Shown one piece after another: positions 41,373-50,515 of a stretch of 64,000 bases of DNA. Made by a program: the position numbers and the translations under genes. Position 1 is the first letter of the stretch. Each line of letters starts with the position of its first letter. Source of the DNA: UBA7378 sp049611805. GTDB taxonomy: Bacteria; Pseudomonadota; Alphaproteobacteria; RS24. Under the pieces are notes generated by a model. That model saw nothing but the letters and a program-made list of their open reading frames with translations. It had not been told where the DNA came from and ran no database searches. Location of the stretch: positions 1-64,000 of the forward strand of contig JBMZAX010000007.1 in the NCBI GenBank assembly GCA_049611805.1, given 5' to 3'.

Positions 41373-42590
41373 TTAGTTGAATTCGAGCCGATAGCCGGCC
41401 ATCACGCGGAAGAACGAGTGCGACCATTCAATATCACCGGCATTAATGTTGAGCCCTTTTGTGCGCTGTGCCATTTCATTGAACACATAACGCGCTTCCA
41501 TTTTTGCCAATTGATTGCCGAGGCAAAAATGCGGGCCGCCGCCGAATGACTGGTGCGCCACATCTTCGCGCTCAATGTCGAAACGGTCCGGCTCGGCAAA
41601 GCGCGCAGGATCGCGATTGGCCGCGGCGAGCAATTGCCAGATCACCGCCTCGGCCGGAAGCGTCACTCCGTCCAGCTCGTAAGGGCGCTCCAGCACCCGC
41701 CAGTTGAACAAAATCGGCGTGTCATAGCGCAGGCATTCATCCGTTGCATTTGAAACAAGCCCCGGATTGTCGCGCAATTTTGCCAGTTGATCGGGGTGTT
41801 CGACAAAGGCGCGCGTGCCATTGCCCAGCAGGCCAATGGTCGTCTCATATCCGGCGACAATGACGCCAATAGCCTGAATAATCAGCTCGTCATCGGTAAA
41901 TTTGTCACCACCTTCGGAGGCCATAATCATCGAACTGAGCAAATCATCACCCAAATTCTTTTTGCGCTCGGCGATGAGCGCGCGGAAATAATCCTCCATT
42001 GCCGCACCCGCATTTCGCGTGCGCTGCTGTACATCCGGCGGTAAAAATTTGGCGAAAAACGCATTGGTGCGCGCCGCCGTCCATTCGTTGAAAATTTGCC
42101 GATCCTGCATGGGCACGCCCATAATCTGACAAATCATGCGCGATGGCACCTCATGGGCCAGCGCCGGCACGACATCCATGCCGCCATCGGCCAAGGCTTT
42201 GTCGAAAGCGGCGGCGACGGTTTTTGCAACTTCTTCTTCCATCAGCTTGACGGTTTTTTGCCCGAATGATTTTTGCACCAGCATGCGCAGGCGGCGGTGT
42301 GCGTCGCCATCCTTGTTCAACACGAATTCAAGGAAACTGCCTTTTGTATCCAACGGGTCAAAATTCGGGCTGTCGCCATGCTTGTCGGTCATGCTGGTCG
42401 GCGCATCGTTGAAAATCGCCTTCACATCCTCATAACGGCTGATGCGCCATGTGCCGACCGGTGTCAGATTGACCGGATCGTTTTCACGCAAATGCGCCAA
42501 CTTCGGATAGGGGTCATCTCGAAAATTCGGGTCGAAAAAATCTGCCCCGACCCAATCACCTACCGTCGCTTGTTCGGTTTCGCTCATCAT
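41373..42590 (-). CDS. Cytochrome P450
   Basis: A 405-residue soluble bacterial P450. Landmarks: I-helix VIVAGYETT (acidic/Thr pair about 249-251), ExxR as ECLR (about 285-288) and the heme loop SFGGGPHFCLGNQLA with Cys about 356. It lacks an N-terminal anchor, so it needs a ferredoxin and reductase; none is encoded in the cluster. It resembles CYP families that hydroxylate alkanes, terpenes or steroids, but the substrate is not readable. Six bases separate it from the SDR stop. Confidence 0.93.
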   Translation of the reverse strand: MMSETEQATVGDWVGADFFDPNFRDDPYPKLAHLRENDPVNLTPVGTWRISRYEDVKAIFNDAPTSMTDKHGDSPNFDPLDTKGSFLEFVLNKDGDAHRRLRMLVQKSFGQKTVKLMEEEVAKTVAAAFDKALADGGMDVVPALAHEVPSRMICQIMGVPMQDRQIFNEWTAARTNAFFAKFLPPDVQQRTRNAGAAMEDYFRALIAERKKNLGDDLLSSMIMASEGGDKFTDDELIIQAIGVIVAGYETTIGLLGNGTRAFVEHPDQLAKLRDNPGLVSNATDECLRYDTPILFNWRVLERPYELDGVTLPAEAVIWQLLAAANRDPARFAEPDRFDIEREDVAHQSFGGGPHFCLGNQLAKMEARYVFNEMAQRTKGLNINAGDIEWSHSFFRVMAGYRLEFN

Positions 42591-42596
42591 CGTCTC

Positions 42597-43346
42597 CTAA
42601 TGTGCTGTCCAGCCGCCATCGACCGGCATGGCCGCACCGGTTACATAGCTGGCGGCATCCGACAGGAGCCAGCACGCCGCGGCGGCAATTTCTTCCGGCC
42701 CGGCGAGGCGTTTTTGCGCGGCCATCTCGGCCAGCATGTCCTCGGAGATGCCGGCCTCCAGCAAATGCGCCAAAATGGGCGTGCGTGTTGCGCCGGGGCA
42801 AATCGCATTGACACGAACCTGTTCGGGCGCGGCCTCCAGAGCCGCCGCCTTGGTCATGCCGATGACTGCGTGTTTGGTGCCGCTATAGGGCCCCTGCATG
42901 GCCAGCCCGACCAGACCGGCAACAGACGCATTATTGACAATCGCGCCGCCGCCATTGGCTTTCATATGCAGCAATTGGCTTTTCATGCACAGCCAGACGC
43001 CTTTCATATTGATCGACACAATCGTGTCAAAATCGGCTTCGTCAACCGCTTCCAACGGCACGGTGTCGATGCCGATGCCCGCATTGTTGAACGCGCCGTC
43101 AATGCTGCCCAAGGCTTCGACGCTTTGTTTCATGGCGGCCTCGACAGAGGCCGAACTGGCGACATCCACTTCCAGCGCAATGGCTTTTGCATTTGTTTTT
43201 TCGGAAAAGGACGCACAAGCGGCTTGGTCAATATCCCAAAGGGCAACCGAAGCGCCTGCCGCGATGAGGGCCTCGGCCGTCGCTCTGCCAATGCCGGTTG
43301 CGGCACCGGTGACGATAATTTTGCGCCCCTGAAAATCTTGTTTCAT
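42597..43346 (-). CDS. Short-chain dehydrogenase/reductase
   Basis: A 249-residue NAD(P)-dependent enzyme with TGAATGIG (about 13-20), NNAGIG (about 87-92) and the triad Ser141, Tyr154, Lys158 (YSGTK). The C-terminus ends ASYVTGAAMPVDGGW. It probably oxidises the alcohol formed by the P450 to a ketone, the substrate type of the Baeyer-Villiger enzyme in the same operon. First gene of the minus-strand operon, adjacent to the TetR operator. Confidence 0.93.
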   Translation of the reverse strand: MKQDFQGRKIIVTGAATGIGRATAEALIAAGASVALWDIDQAACASFSEKTNAKAIALEVDVASSASVEAAMKQSVEALGSIDGAFNNAGIGIDTVPLEAVDEADFDTIVSINMKGVWLCMKSQLLHMKANGGGAIVNNASVAGLVGLAMQGPYSGTKHAVIGMTKAAALEAAPEQVRVNAICPGATRTPILAHLLEAGISEDMLAEMAAQKRLAGPEEIAAAACWLLSDAASYVTGAAMPVDGGWTAH

Positions 43347-43369
43347 TTTTCCCCTCCAAAACCGTATAA

Positions 43370-43406
43370 TAGACTATTGATTCTAAAAATTAGAGTCAAT
43401 AATCTA
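43370..43406. promoter_or_regulatory. Long imperfect palindrome between the SDR operon and the TetR gene
   Basis: Arms TAGACTATTGATTCTA (43370-43385) and TAGAGTCAATAATCTA (43391-43406) flank AAAAT and match at 14 of 16 positions. It overlaps a minus-strand -35 candidate TTGACT (43394-43399) and a plus-strand TATAAT (43365-43370). This is where a TetR repressor would control both directions. Confidence 0.65.
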
Positions 43407-43468
43407 AATGCGTTTACCAAGACCATGTAGCTGTAGACGTGAATCATTGAAATTGGCATGAACACCGC

Positions 43469-44164
43469 ATGAGCCCTGCACCAACACCTTTGAAAGCCCA
43501 GAAGAGCGGCAATCGTGAACGCATTATCGAGGCGGCGATTGAGCTGATGAACCACAAAGGCTCGAATATCGGAACGGCACAGATTGCCGAACATACGGGC
43601 ATCAGTCCGGGCAATATTTATTATCACTTCGACAATTTCTCGGAAATTGCCTTGGAAGTGGTGCAGCGTTTACGCGATGAATTGATGGAAAACCTCGCGC
43701 TTCCGACTTTTGGGCCGGTGAGTGCGGCGCAATTGGTCGATTATTATGTCGGCGGGGCGGCGGTGTTGTGGCGATATCGGTTTGTCGTTTCGGCCAGTCG
43801 GGAACTGGCAAGCCGATCTGTTGAACTGGAAAACGTGTTTCAACGCTTTACTGATGAAGGCATTGAATCCGTTCGCAAAATTTTGGAAAACCTGTTTGCC
43901 AATTACCCCGGAAAGCTGCCCGTTGATGACGCGCTGTGTTCGCGTTTGGCTGAAAATATGTGGGTGCTGTGGAGTGCCTGGCCGCGGCATGTCGAAACCA
44001 GACGCACTGAAGACGGGCCGACACCCAAAGGTATCGCGACCGGCCTGCAACAAATCGCATTGACCGTGACGCCCTATATTGATGCCGATTTTTATCGCCA
44101 AGTTGAAGACGGGCTGGTGGATTATGTTACTAGCCTTGAAGACCGTTTCCTCAAAGCCGAGTGA
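43469..44164 (+). CDS. TetR-family regulator of the oxygenase cluster
   Basis: A 231-residue repressor. The DNA-binding domain reads RERIIEAAIELMNHKGSNIGTAQIAEHTGISPGNIYYHFDN; the rest is a helical ligand domain of the type seen in TetR proteins with LENVFQRFTDEGI. Divergent from the SDR-P450-DUF3237-monooxygenase operon across a palindrome, so it is its likely regulator. Confidence 0.9.
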   Translation: MSPAPTPLKAQKSGNRERIIEAAIELMNHKGSNIGTAQIAEHTGISPGNIYYHFDNFSEIALEVVQRLRDELMENLALPTFGPVSAAQLVDYYVGGAAVLWRYRFVVSASRELASRSVELENVFQRFTDEGIESVRKILENLFANYPGKLPVDDALCSRLAENMWVLWSAWPRHVETRRTEDGPTPKGIATGLQQIALTVTPYIDADFYRQVEDGLVDYVTSLEDRFLKAE

Positions 44165-44253
44165 TGCGCGCGCCGTTAAACGCGCATCGCATATTGCCTT
44201 GCAATTGAGGTTTGGTTTACCCTTGGGGCAAGAAAGAAATTTCGGAGTATGTG

Positions 44254-44706
44254 ATGAACTTGTTTGACAATGAAAATCTGAAATGGCGCCGTTTTGTCGG
44301 CGATGACAGTTTCGACTATCCGATTGATTATGAAGCGGCGCTTTTGAGCATTCGCGATGACGGCCATGTCGATCTTTTATATCGCTGGGCGCCGAACAGC
44401 TATTGCCATTTCCACCGTCATACGGCTGAAACCACCTCAACCGTGCTGGCGGGGGAATTGCATGTGGACACGATCGACCCAGACACCGGCGAAACACTCG
44501 ACACGAAAATTCGCAAAGCCGGCGATTATGCCCATAAAGGGCCGGGCGATGTGCACATGGAGCGCGGCGGGCCGGAGGGCGCGCTGGTGCTGTTCAATTT
44601 GAAAGCGATTGATAATTCGCTGGCAGAGTCGCTTGCCAAGGATGGCACGATTATCGCTGAATCGAAGTTTGACGACATATTGAACCGGCGCCGCGCCGCA
44701 AACTGA
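44254..44706 (+). CDS. Cupin-domain protein
   Basis: A 150-residue single-cupin protein. The metal-binding motif is CHFHRHTAETTSTVLAGE with a later PGDVHMERGG His. This resembles ChrR-like cupins and acireductone- or gentisate-dioxygenase-scale barrels, but no enzyme is identified. A second cupin of the same size is at 54049-54501. A CGGAG ribosome-binding site precedes ATG 44254. Confidence 0.78.
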   Translation: MNLFDNENLKWRRFVGDDSFDYPIDYEAALLSIRDDGHVDLLYRWAPNSYCHFHRHTAETTSTVLAGELHVDTIDPDTGETLDTKIRKAGDYAHKGPGDVHMERGGPEGALVLFNLKAIDNSLAESLAKDGTIIAESKFDDILNRRRAAN

Positions 44707-44864
44707 CCCGTATTCAGACTGCCGACGCTCCCAAAAGGCTCTGACCAACACCGGATGGCCCCGAAAATCGGCGACACGAAAAGGTGTTTTTGCGACAGTA
44801 TTAGCTTGCGCCGCATAAAACACTGCGGTTTACTAATTTTGGAGTTTGAGGAGGGGAGGTAATC

Positions 44865-46268
44865 ATGGATTACAAATTACTCATTAACGGTCAGTTGGTC
44901 GAAGGAGCCGGTACCATGCCGGTTCTCAATCCGGCGACTGAAGAAATACTGTCTGAGTGTCCGACTGCATCGGAAGATCAGCTCAACCAGGCGGTGGATG
45001 CTGCACAGGCCGCGTTCGATACATGGAAAAATACATCCATTGACGAGCGGCGCGCCAAATTGGGCGAAATTGCCGATATCATTGACGCCAATAGTGACGA
45101 CTTGGCCCGCTTGCTGACGCAAGAGCAGGGCAAGCCGCTTGAAGATGCTATGGGCGAGGTTGTCGGTGCGGCTTTATTCTTCCGTTATTTCCAATCGCTT
45201 GATTTGCCGGTCGAAGTGCTGGAAGACAGCGAAACACAGCGCGTCGAAGTTCACCGCAACCCGCTGGGTGTGGTTGGCGCAATCATTCCTTGGAATTTCC
45301 CGGTACTTTTGCTGGCGTTCAAATTGCCTGCCGCATTGCTGGCCGGTAATTCGATTGTCATCAAACCGGCACCGACAACACCGCTAACGGCTCTGCATCT
45401 TGGCAAGCTGATTGCCGATGTATTGCCGGCCGGTGTGGTCAATATCATTGCTGACAAAAATGATCTGGGTGACAAAATCACCACCCATAAGGGCATCAGC
45501 AAAATTTCCTTCACGGGGTCGACAGCGACCGGCGCGCGGGTTATGGCCTCGGCCGCCAGCACGTTGAAGCGTGTAACGCTGGAACTGGGTGGCAATGACG
45601 CCGGTATCATCATGGATGATGTCGATGTGGAAGAAGTTGCACCGCAAATTTTCGATGGTGCCTTCGGCAATAACGGCCAGATTTGTATCGCCATGAAGCG
45701 CGTTTACGCGCATGCGTCGATTTACGACAAGCTGGTTGAACAACTTGCCAAGCTGGCCGAAGAAGCCATTGTCGGCAATGGTCTGGAACAGGGCACAAAA
45801 CTCGGCCCGCTTCAGAACAAGATGCAGTTTGATAAGGTTAAAGACTATATCGAAGACGGCCGCGCCAATGGCACGATTGTCGCCGGTGGCGATGTGCCGG
45901 AAGGCAAGGGCTATTTCATTCCGCCAACGATTGTGCGCGATATTGACGAAGACAGCCGACTGGTCAGAGAAGAACAGTTCGGCCCGGTTCTGCCGGTTAT
46001 CAAATATGATGATGTCGATGAGGTTATCGAGCGTGCCAATGATACCGATTATGGGCTTGGCGGCTCGGTCTGGTCGTCAGATATCGACCGCGCCTATGAG
46101 GTGGCCAAAAAAGTCGATAGCGGCACAATATGGGTCAATAAGCACGCCGATGTGCAACCGCATGTGCCGTTTGGCGGTATTAAAACATCCGGTATTGGCG
46201 CCGAGCTTGGCACGGAAGGCTTGAATGAGTTTACCGCGCGCAAGATTATCAACGTCGCCAAGGGCTAG
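44865..46268 (+). CDS. NAD(P)-dependent aldehyde dehydrogenase
   Basis: A 467-residue enzyme oxidising an aldehyde to an acid. Key pieces: NPLGVVGAIIPWNFPVLLL, FTGSTATGARVMASAA, catalytic Glu about 240 in LELGGNDAG and Cys about 274 in NGQICIAMKR. It could oxidise an aldehyde arising in the neighbouring pathway. GGAGGGGAGG precedes the ATG; a terminator follows. Confidence 0.93.
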   Translation: MDYKLLINGQLVEGAGTMPVLNPATEEILSECPTASEDQLNQAVDAAQAAFDTWKNTSIDERRAKLGEIADIIDANSDDLARLLTQEQGKPLEDAMGEVVGAALFFRYFQSLDLPVEVLEDSETQRVEVHRNPLGVVGAIIPWNFPVLLLAFKLPAALLAGNSIVIKPAPTTPLTALHLGKLIADVLPAGVVNIIADKNDLGDKITTHKGISKISFTGSTATGARVMASAASTLKRVTLELGGNDAGIIMDDVDVEEVAPQIFDGAFGNNGQICIAMKRVYAHASIYDKLVEQLAKLAEEAIVGNGLEQGTKLGPLQNKMQFDKVKDYIEDGRANGTIVAGGDVPEGKGYFIPPTIVRDIDEDSRLVREEQFGPVLPVIKYDDVDEVIERANDTDYGLGGSVWSSDIDRAYEVAKKVDSGTIWVNKHADVQPHVPFGGIKTSGIGAELGTEGLNEFTARKIINVAKG

Positions 46269-46307
46269 TTTTCGCCCCGCGGCGACACGAGTTCTTTGAA
46301 ATTTGTC

Positions 46308-46343
46308 AGAGGCATCCGGGTTTCCGGATGCCTCTTTCTTTTT
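46308..46343 (+). terminator. Rho-independent terminator after the aldehyde dehydrogenase
   Basis: A perfect 12-bp stem (46308-46319 with 46324-46335) closes a GTTT loop and is followed by a T-rich tract. Confidence 0.93.
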
Positions 46344-46422
46344 CCCCTGCCCAAATATTTCTTTGTTTATTCCCGCGTCTCTGTCAGTATTTCCGCGTGT
46401 AAATGTTTTTGCGAGGTGTGTT

Positions 46423-46956
46423 ATGCAACGAATAGTTCTTGCCATTGTTGGCGTGTTGATTGTGGGTGCGGTTGTGGTTTCCTTGGATAAAGAGGCGCAG
46501 GCTCTGACAAATGAGGAAAAGATTGCGCTGGCAAAGTCTGCGGCACCCAATTTCATAAGCGATAATGCCACGGTGGTTGATGAAAACGGAAAGCGCCTGT
46601 CTGAAGGTACCAACGCCTGGGTTTGCAGCCCCGGCATGCCGCCCAAATATGAAAACCCGATGTGTAATGACCCCGTCTGGCAGGAATTGATGGCGGCCCT
46701 GAATGCGAAAAAGCCGTTCAGCACGGACACGCTCGGCTTTTCCTATATGCTGCAAGGCGATGCCCCGATTGACAATGACGATCCCTACAACACGGATCAA
46801 TCAAAGGGTTCGTGGATCAAGGAAGGCCCGCATATTATGATTGTGGGACCCAAGGGCAGCATTGACAAAATTCCAAGCAGTTTCGAGAGCGGCGAGCCAT
46901 ATGTCATGTTCAGAGGAACCGATTACGAACACATCATGCTGCAAATCTCCCGATAG
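46423..46956 (+). CDS. Exported protein of unknown function
   Basis: A 177-residue precursor with a signal peptide (QRIVLAIVGVLIVGAVVV, ending AQA) and a mature part with no domain I recognise. It contains two cysteines (WVCSPGMPPKYENPMCN) that may pair, and ends IMLQISR. ATG 46423 gives the signal peptide; the longer opening from 46303 runs through the terminator. Flanked by terminators on both sides, so it is a single-gene transcript. Confidence 0.7.
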   Translation: MQRIVLAIVGVLIVGAVVVSLDKEAQALTNEEKIALAKSAAPNFISDNATVVDENGKRLSEGTNAWVCSPGMPPKYENPMCNDPVWQELMAALNAKKPFSTDTLGFSYMLQGDAPIDNDDPYNTDQSKGSWIKEGPHIMIVGPKGSIDKIPSSFESGEPYVMFRGTDYEHIMLQISR

Positions 46957-47020
46957 GGGGAAGTTTTCATCGGCATGTATTTCGACGAACATGCGGAAAT
47001 GAGACAGAAATGAGATAGAG

Positions 47021-47050
47021 GGCGGGGGCTTCGGCGCCCGCCTTTTTCTT
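47021..47050 (+). terminator. Rho-independent terminator after the exported protein
   Basis: A 9-bp stem with one mismatch (47021-47029 with 47034-47042) closes a TTCG loop and is followed by a T-rich tract. Confidence 0.85.
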
Positions 47051-47167
47051 TTCAAATAACCCTTGAATAATTGCCCCTCTATGGGGTGAGATATAAATAC
47101 CGTGAAAAATAACACGCCATTTGTTTTGGCTGATTTCTGTCAGGCGGGTGAAGGGGGGAACACGGAC

Positions 47168-48721
47168 ATGGATGATTTTATCTTTATCGAGGCGCTCGAA
47201 GCGCAGATGCAGGCGCAAGGAGACAAGACCGCGCTGGTTTTCGAAGGTAAAGAAACCAGCTACGCGCAATTGTCGGCCCTGTCGAACAAGGTTGCACATG
47301 CACTCATTGACGATGGTGTAGCCCCGCATTCGCGGGTGGCCTTTATGGGGGCCAATTCAGCGATATATTTTGAATTATTGCTGGGTGTCCAAAAGGCGCG
47401 CGCGGCGCTGGTTGGCGTCAATTCGCGGCTCGCGCCGCCTGAGGTGGCTTATGTCGTCAATGACGCACAAGCCGAAATGATTTTTGTCGACCGCAATTAC
47501 GCGACCCTGATTGAGAAAATTAACGACGATTGCCCGAATGTACGCCGTGTCATCGCCATGGATTTCGACCATGCCGACTGGACGGGTTTTGCAGATTGGC
47601 GCGACGCGCAATCGGACGCGCATCCCGGCGGAGATTACCGGCCGGACGACGATATCATTCAGCTTTACACCTCCGGCACGACGGGGCATCCGAAGGGGGT
47701 GCAGATCACCAATACCAATATGGGCAGCGCTTTGCATCAGGCATCGGTTGATTGGAGCGGGTGGGGCAGCGACGATCATGTGCTGTTGTGCATGCCGTTG
47801 TTTCATATTGCCGGTGTCAATGTCGGCCTTATCGGGTTGAACGCCGGGGCAAAGGTCACAGTGCTGCCGGCGGTCGATCCGGCGGAGATTTTGAAGCTGG
47901 TCGAGGAAGCAAAAGTCACAATTTTGTTTATGGTGCCGGCAGTGATTTTGTTCGTGATGCAACAAAGCGAAAAAGAGAGCCGCGACGTCTCCAGCGTCCG
48001 CCAAGTGATTTATGGTGCGTCTCCGATTGCCGAAGACCTGTTGGTCAGCGCCCAAAAAACCTTCAAATGTGACTTCTTGCAGGTTTACGGCTTAACCGAG
48101 ACGACAGGGTGCGCGACCCATTTGCCGGCGGCCGACCATGCGCCGGAGCGCGGCAAACTGCGCTCCTGCGGCAAGCCGAATACCGGTGTCGAGATTAAAA
48201 TTGTCGATGAAAATGACCGCGAGGTTCCGGTCGGCGAGGTCGGTGAAATTCTCATCAAGGCACCGAGCAATATGAAAGGCTATTGGAACAACCCCGATGC
48301 CACCAACGGCGCGGTGAAGGATGGCTGGTTTTACTCCGGCGATGCGGGCTATGCCGATGATGAGGGCTATATTTTCATTCATGACCGTGTGAAGGACATG
48401 ATTGTTTCGGGCGGCGAAAATGTTTATCCGGCGGAGGTGGAGAACGCACTGTTTTCCCACCCCGATATTGCCGATGTTGCCGTTATCGGCGTGCCGGATG
48501 AAAAATGGGGAGAGGCGGTGAAGGCTTGCGTGGTGCTTCGGCCCGACGCGACACTTTCGCAGGAAGACATCATTGCCTTTGCGCGCGAATTGGTGGCCGG
48601 GTATAAATTGCCCAAATCGGTCGATTTTGTGGAGGCATTGCCGCGCAACCCGTCCGGTAAGATTTTGCGGCGCGAATTGTGCGAGCCATATTGGGAGGGC
48701 CATGAGCGGCGCGTGGGTTAG
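47168..48721 (+). CDS. Acyl-CoA ligase (AMP-forming)
   Basis: A 517-residue adenylating enzyme that activates a carboxylic acid to its CoA thioester. Motifs: LYTSGTTGHPKGVQITN (about 167-183), VYGLTETTGCATH, GDAGYADDEGYIFIHDR and the C-terminal lysine context NPSGKILRREL. ATG 47168 lies about 8 bases after GGGGGGAA; GTG 47102 is possible but less likely. Chain-length preference is not readable; it would feed the enoyl-CoA hydratase downstream. Confidence 0.9.
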   Translation: MDDFIFIEALEAQMQAQGDKTALVFEGKETSYAQLSALSNKVAHALIDDGVAPHSRVAFMGANSAIYFELLLGVQKARAALVGVNSRLAPPEVAYVVNDAQAEMIFVDRNYATLIEKINDDCPNVRRVIAMDFDHADWTGFADWRDAQSDAHPGGDYRPDDDIIQLYTSGTTGHPKGVQITNTNMGSALHQASVDWSGWGSDDHVLLCMPLFHIAGVNVGLIGLNAGAKVTVLPAVDPAEILKLVEEAKVTILFMVPAVILFVMQQSEKESRDVSSVRQVIYGASPIAEDLLVSAQKTFKCDFLQVYGLTETTGCATHLPAADHAPERGKLRSCGKPNTGVEIKIVDENDREVPVGEVGEILIKAPSNMKGYWNNPDATNGAVKDGWFYSGDAGYADDEGYIFIHDRVKDMIVSGGENVYPAEVENALFSHPDIADVAVIGVPDEKWGEAVKACVVLRPDATLSQEDIIAFARELVAGYKLPKSVDFVEALPRNPSGKILRRELCEPYWEGHERRVG

Positions 48722-48756
48722 CGGTTTCGCGCAGGTTCAGCAAATGGGGATTGAAA

Positions 48757-49917
48757 GTGACAGGTGATACGAGTTTGAGTGTAGATGTCGATAGTTTCGC
48801 GGGCGCGTGGAAGTCAGCCGGCGCGCAAGCCGAAACCACCGAAAAAAACCGCAAATTGGCGCCCGAACTGGCCCGCAATCTGGCGGATGCGGGCATGTTC
48901 AAATTATTCGTGCCGGCAGAAATCGGTGGGCTGGAACTGTCTCCGGTCGAGGGCAACAGATTAATCCACGATTTGGCGACGCATGATGCCTCAAGCGCCT
49001 GGGTCTCGATGATCGGCAGTTCGGCGGCGCTGGGCGCGGCGTTTATTGCGCCGGATATCAGCGCCGATATGTTTGCCGCCCCGTCGCGCATCACCTGTGG
49101 CATTTTCGCGCCCAATGGTCGGGCCGTGCAAGACGGCGATATGTATCGCGTGACGGGCCGTTGGGCATGGGCGTCGGGCTCGGCCAATGCCGATTATATC
49201 GGTCTGGGGTGCTTGGAAGTGGACGCTACAGGCGCGCCGCTGCCGGAGCGTCCGCCGCGGCTTGTTATGGTGCCGCGCGAGAAAATCATCTTTCACGATA
49301 CTTGGCACACAATTGGCTTATGCGGCACCTCATCCGGCGATGTCGAACTGGACAATGTTGAAATTCCCGTCGCGCACAGCTACGCGATTTCCGGCCAAAG
49401 CCCGTGGTGCGACAGCGCTCTGTACAAAATGCCGTATTTCGGGTTTCTGGCGACCGGTGTCGCCGCCGTTGCCTTGGGCAATGCCAAATCCGCCTTGCAG
49501 GATATTCACGATCTTGCTTTGAACAAAACACCCGCCGGCCATTCGCGCGCGCTGGCGGAAAAAAGCGCGGTACAAGCCGCGCTGGCAGAAGCCGAGGCGC
49601 AGTTGCGAAGCGCTGACGCATTTTACTGGCAGGTTCTTGAAAATGTCTGGCAACAGGTTACCGCTGCGGCAGACATAACGCCGGAAGGGCGCGCGGATTT
49701 GCGCCTCATCTCGACATTTGCCGTGCGCACCTGCTTGCAGGTTGTGCGCACGGCGCATGATATTGCCGGCGGGACGTCGGTTTATAAAGACCATCCCTTG
49801 CAACGCCGCCTCCGGGACGCCGAAACCATGAGCCAGCACATGATTACCAATGCGTCGACTTTCGAGCTTGTCGGGCGGGTGCGGCTTGGCGGGTTTCACC
49901 CGAAAATGCAGCTTTAG
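48757..49917 (+). CDS. Acyl-CoA-dehydrogenase-like flavoprotein (HsaA/DszC-type)
   Basis: A 386-residue flavoprotein of the acyl-CoA dehydrogenase fold. It lacks the catalytic-base EGT signature of true dehydrogenases and carries a type-2 C-terminal domain (AVRTCLQVVRTAHDIAGGTS), as in flavin-dependent monooxygenases such as HsaA and DszC. It may hydroxylate rather than dehydrogenate. GTG 48757 follows GGGGA at 6 bases and is preferred to TTG 48751. A reductase partner is not evident. Confidence 0.8.
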   Translation: MTGDTSLSVDVDSFAGAWKSAGAQAETTEKNRKLAPELARNLADAGMFKLFVPAEIGGLELSPVEGNRLIHDLATHDASSAWVSMIGSSAALGAAFIAPDISADMFAAPSRITCGIFAPNGRAVQDGDMYRVTGRWAWASGSANADYIGLGCLEVDATGAPLPERPPRLVMVPREKIIFHDTWHTIGLCGTSSGDVELDNVEIPVAHSYAISGQSPWCDSALYKMPYFGFLATGVAAVALGNAKSALQDIHDLALNKTPAGHSRALAEKSAVQAALAEAEAQLRSADAFYWQVLENVWQQVTAAADITPEGRADLRLISTFAVRTCLQVVRTAHDIAGGTSVYKDHPLQRRLRDAETMSQHMITNASTFELVGRVRLGGFHPKMQL

Positions 49918-49927
49918 TACCTTGTGT

Positions 49928-50344
49928 TTAAAGACCGGTCGGCACCAGTTTGACGGTCGAGGTCGCGCCGGCAATCAGCGTGTCTTCGGCATAAAGGTCG
50001 GCCGCCAAAAACCCGATTGAACGACCAAGCCTTACCACCCGCGCATGGCAAATATGCGCGCCCACGGGACACGGCGCGATGAAGGACGTATTGATGTCCA
50101 GCGATATCGGGTTGGATTTTCCCTCGGTCAGCCCCATCACCAGATGCGCCATTGTCATATCCAGCATCGCGGTCACAAAACCGCCTTGCACAATGGTGGC
50201 GTTTGTGTGGGCGAAATCCGTGGTGGTTTTAAACGTCATTGAAAGCGTTTTTGCCTCGGCGTCAAAGGCGACGGGCAGGCCGGACAGCGTTTTGGTTACC
50301 GGCTGGGCGAGTGATTTCAGCAGTGCGATTGTGTCTGTTGTCAT
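49928..50344 (-). CDS. PaaI-type thioesterase
   Basis: A 138-residue hot-dog protein. ATIVQGGFVTAMLDMTMAHLVM is the active-site helix region and LDINTSFIAPCPVGAHI the second. It would release an acid from an acyl-CoA. It runs against the flanking plus-strand genes. Different in sequence from the thioesterase at 32432. Confidence 0.82.
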   Translation of the reverse strand: MTTDTIALLKSLAQPVTKTLSGLPVAFDAEAKTLSMTFKTTTDFAHTNATIVQGGFVTAMLDMTMAHLVMGLTEGKSNPISLDINTSFIAPCPVGAHICHARVVRLGRSIGFLAADLYAEDTLIAGATSTVKLVPTGL

Positions 50345-50515
50345 TTTTGTCCCTGATCTGGAATGGATGCACGAGGTCTGAATAGAGCCGAGAAGAGACC
50401 AAGTTTCCAGTTCAAATTCGGAAAAAATATGTCAGTGTTATGGGGTGTCGGCACATTTTTGGTCGGCCAAGGGGAGGGGCCGCCATGATGTGGCCGAATA
50501 ACAAGGAGCGAAAAC

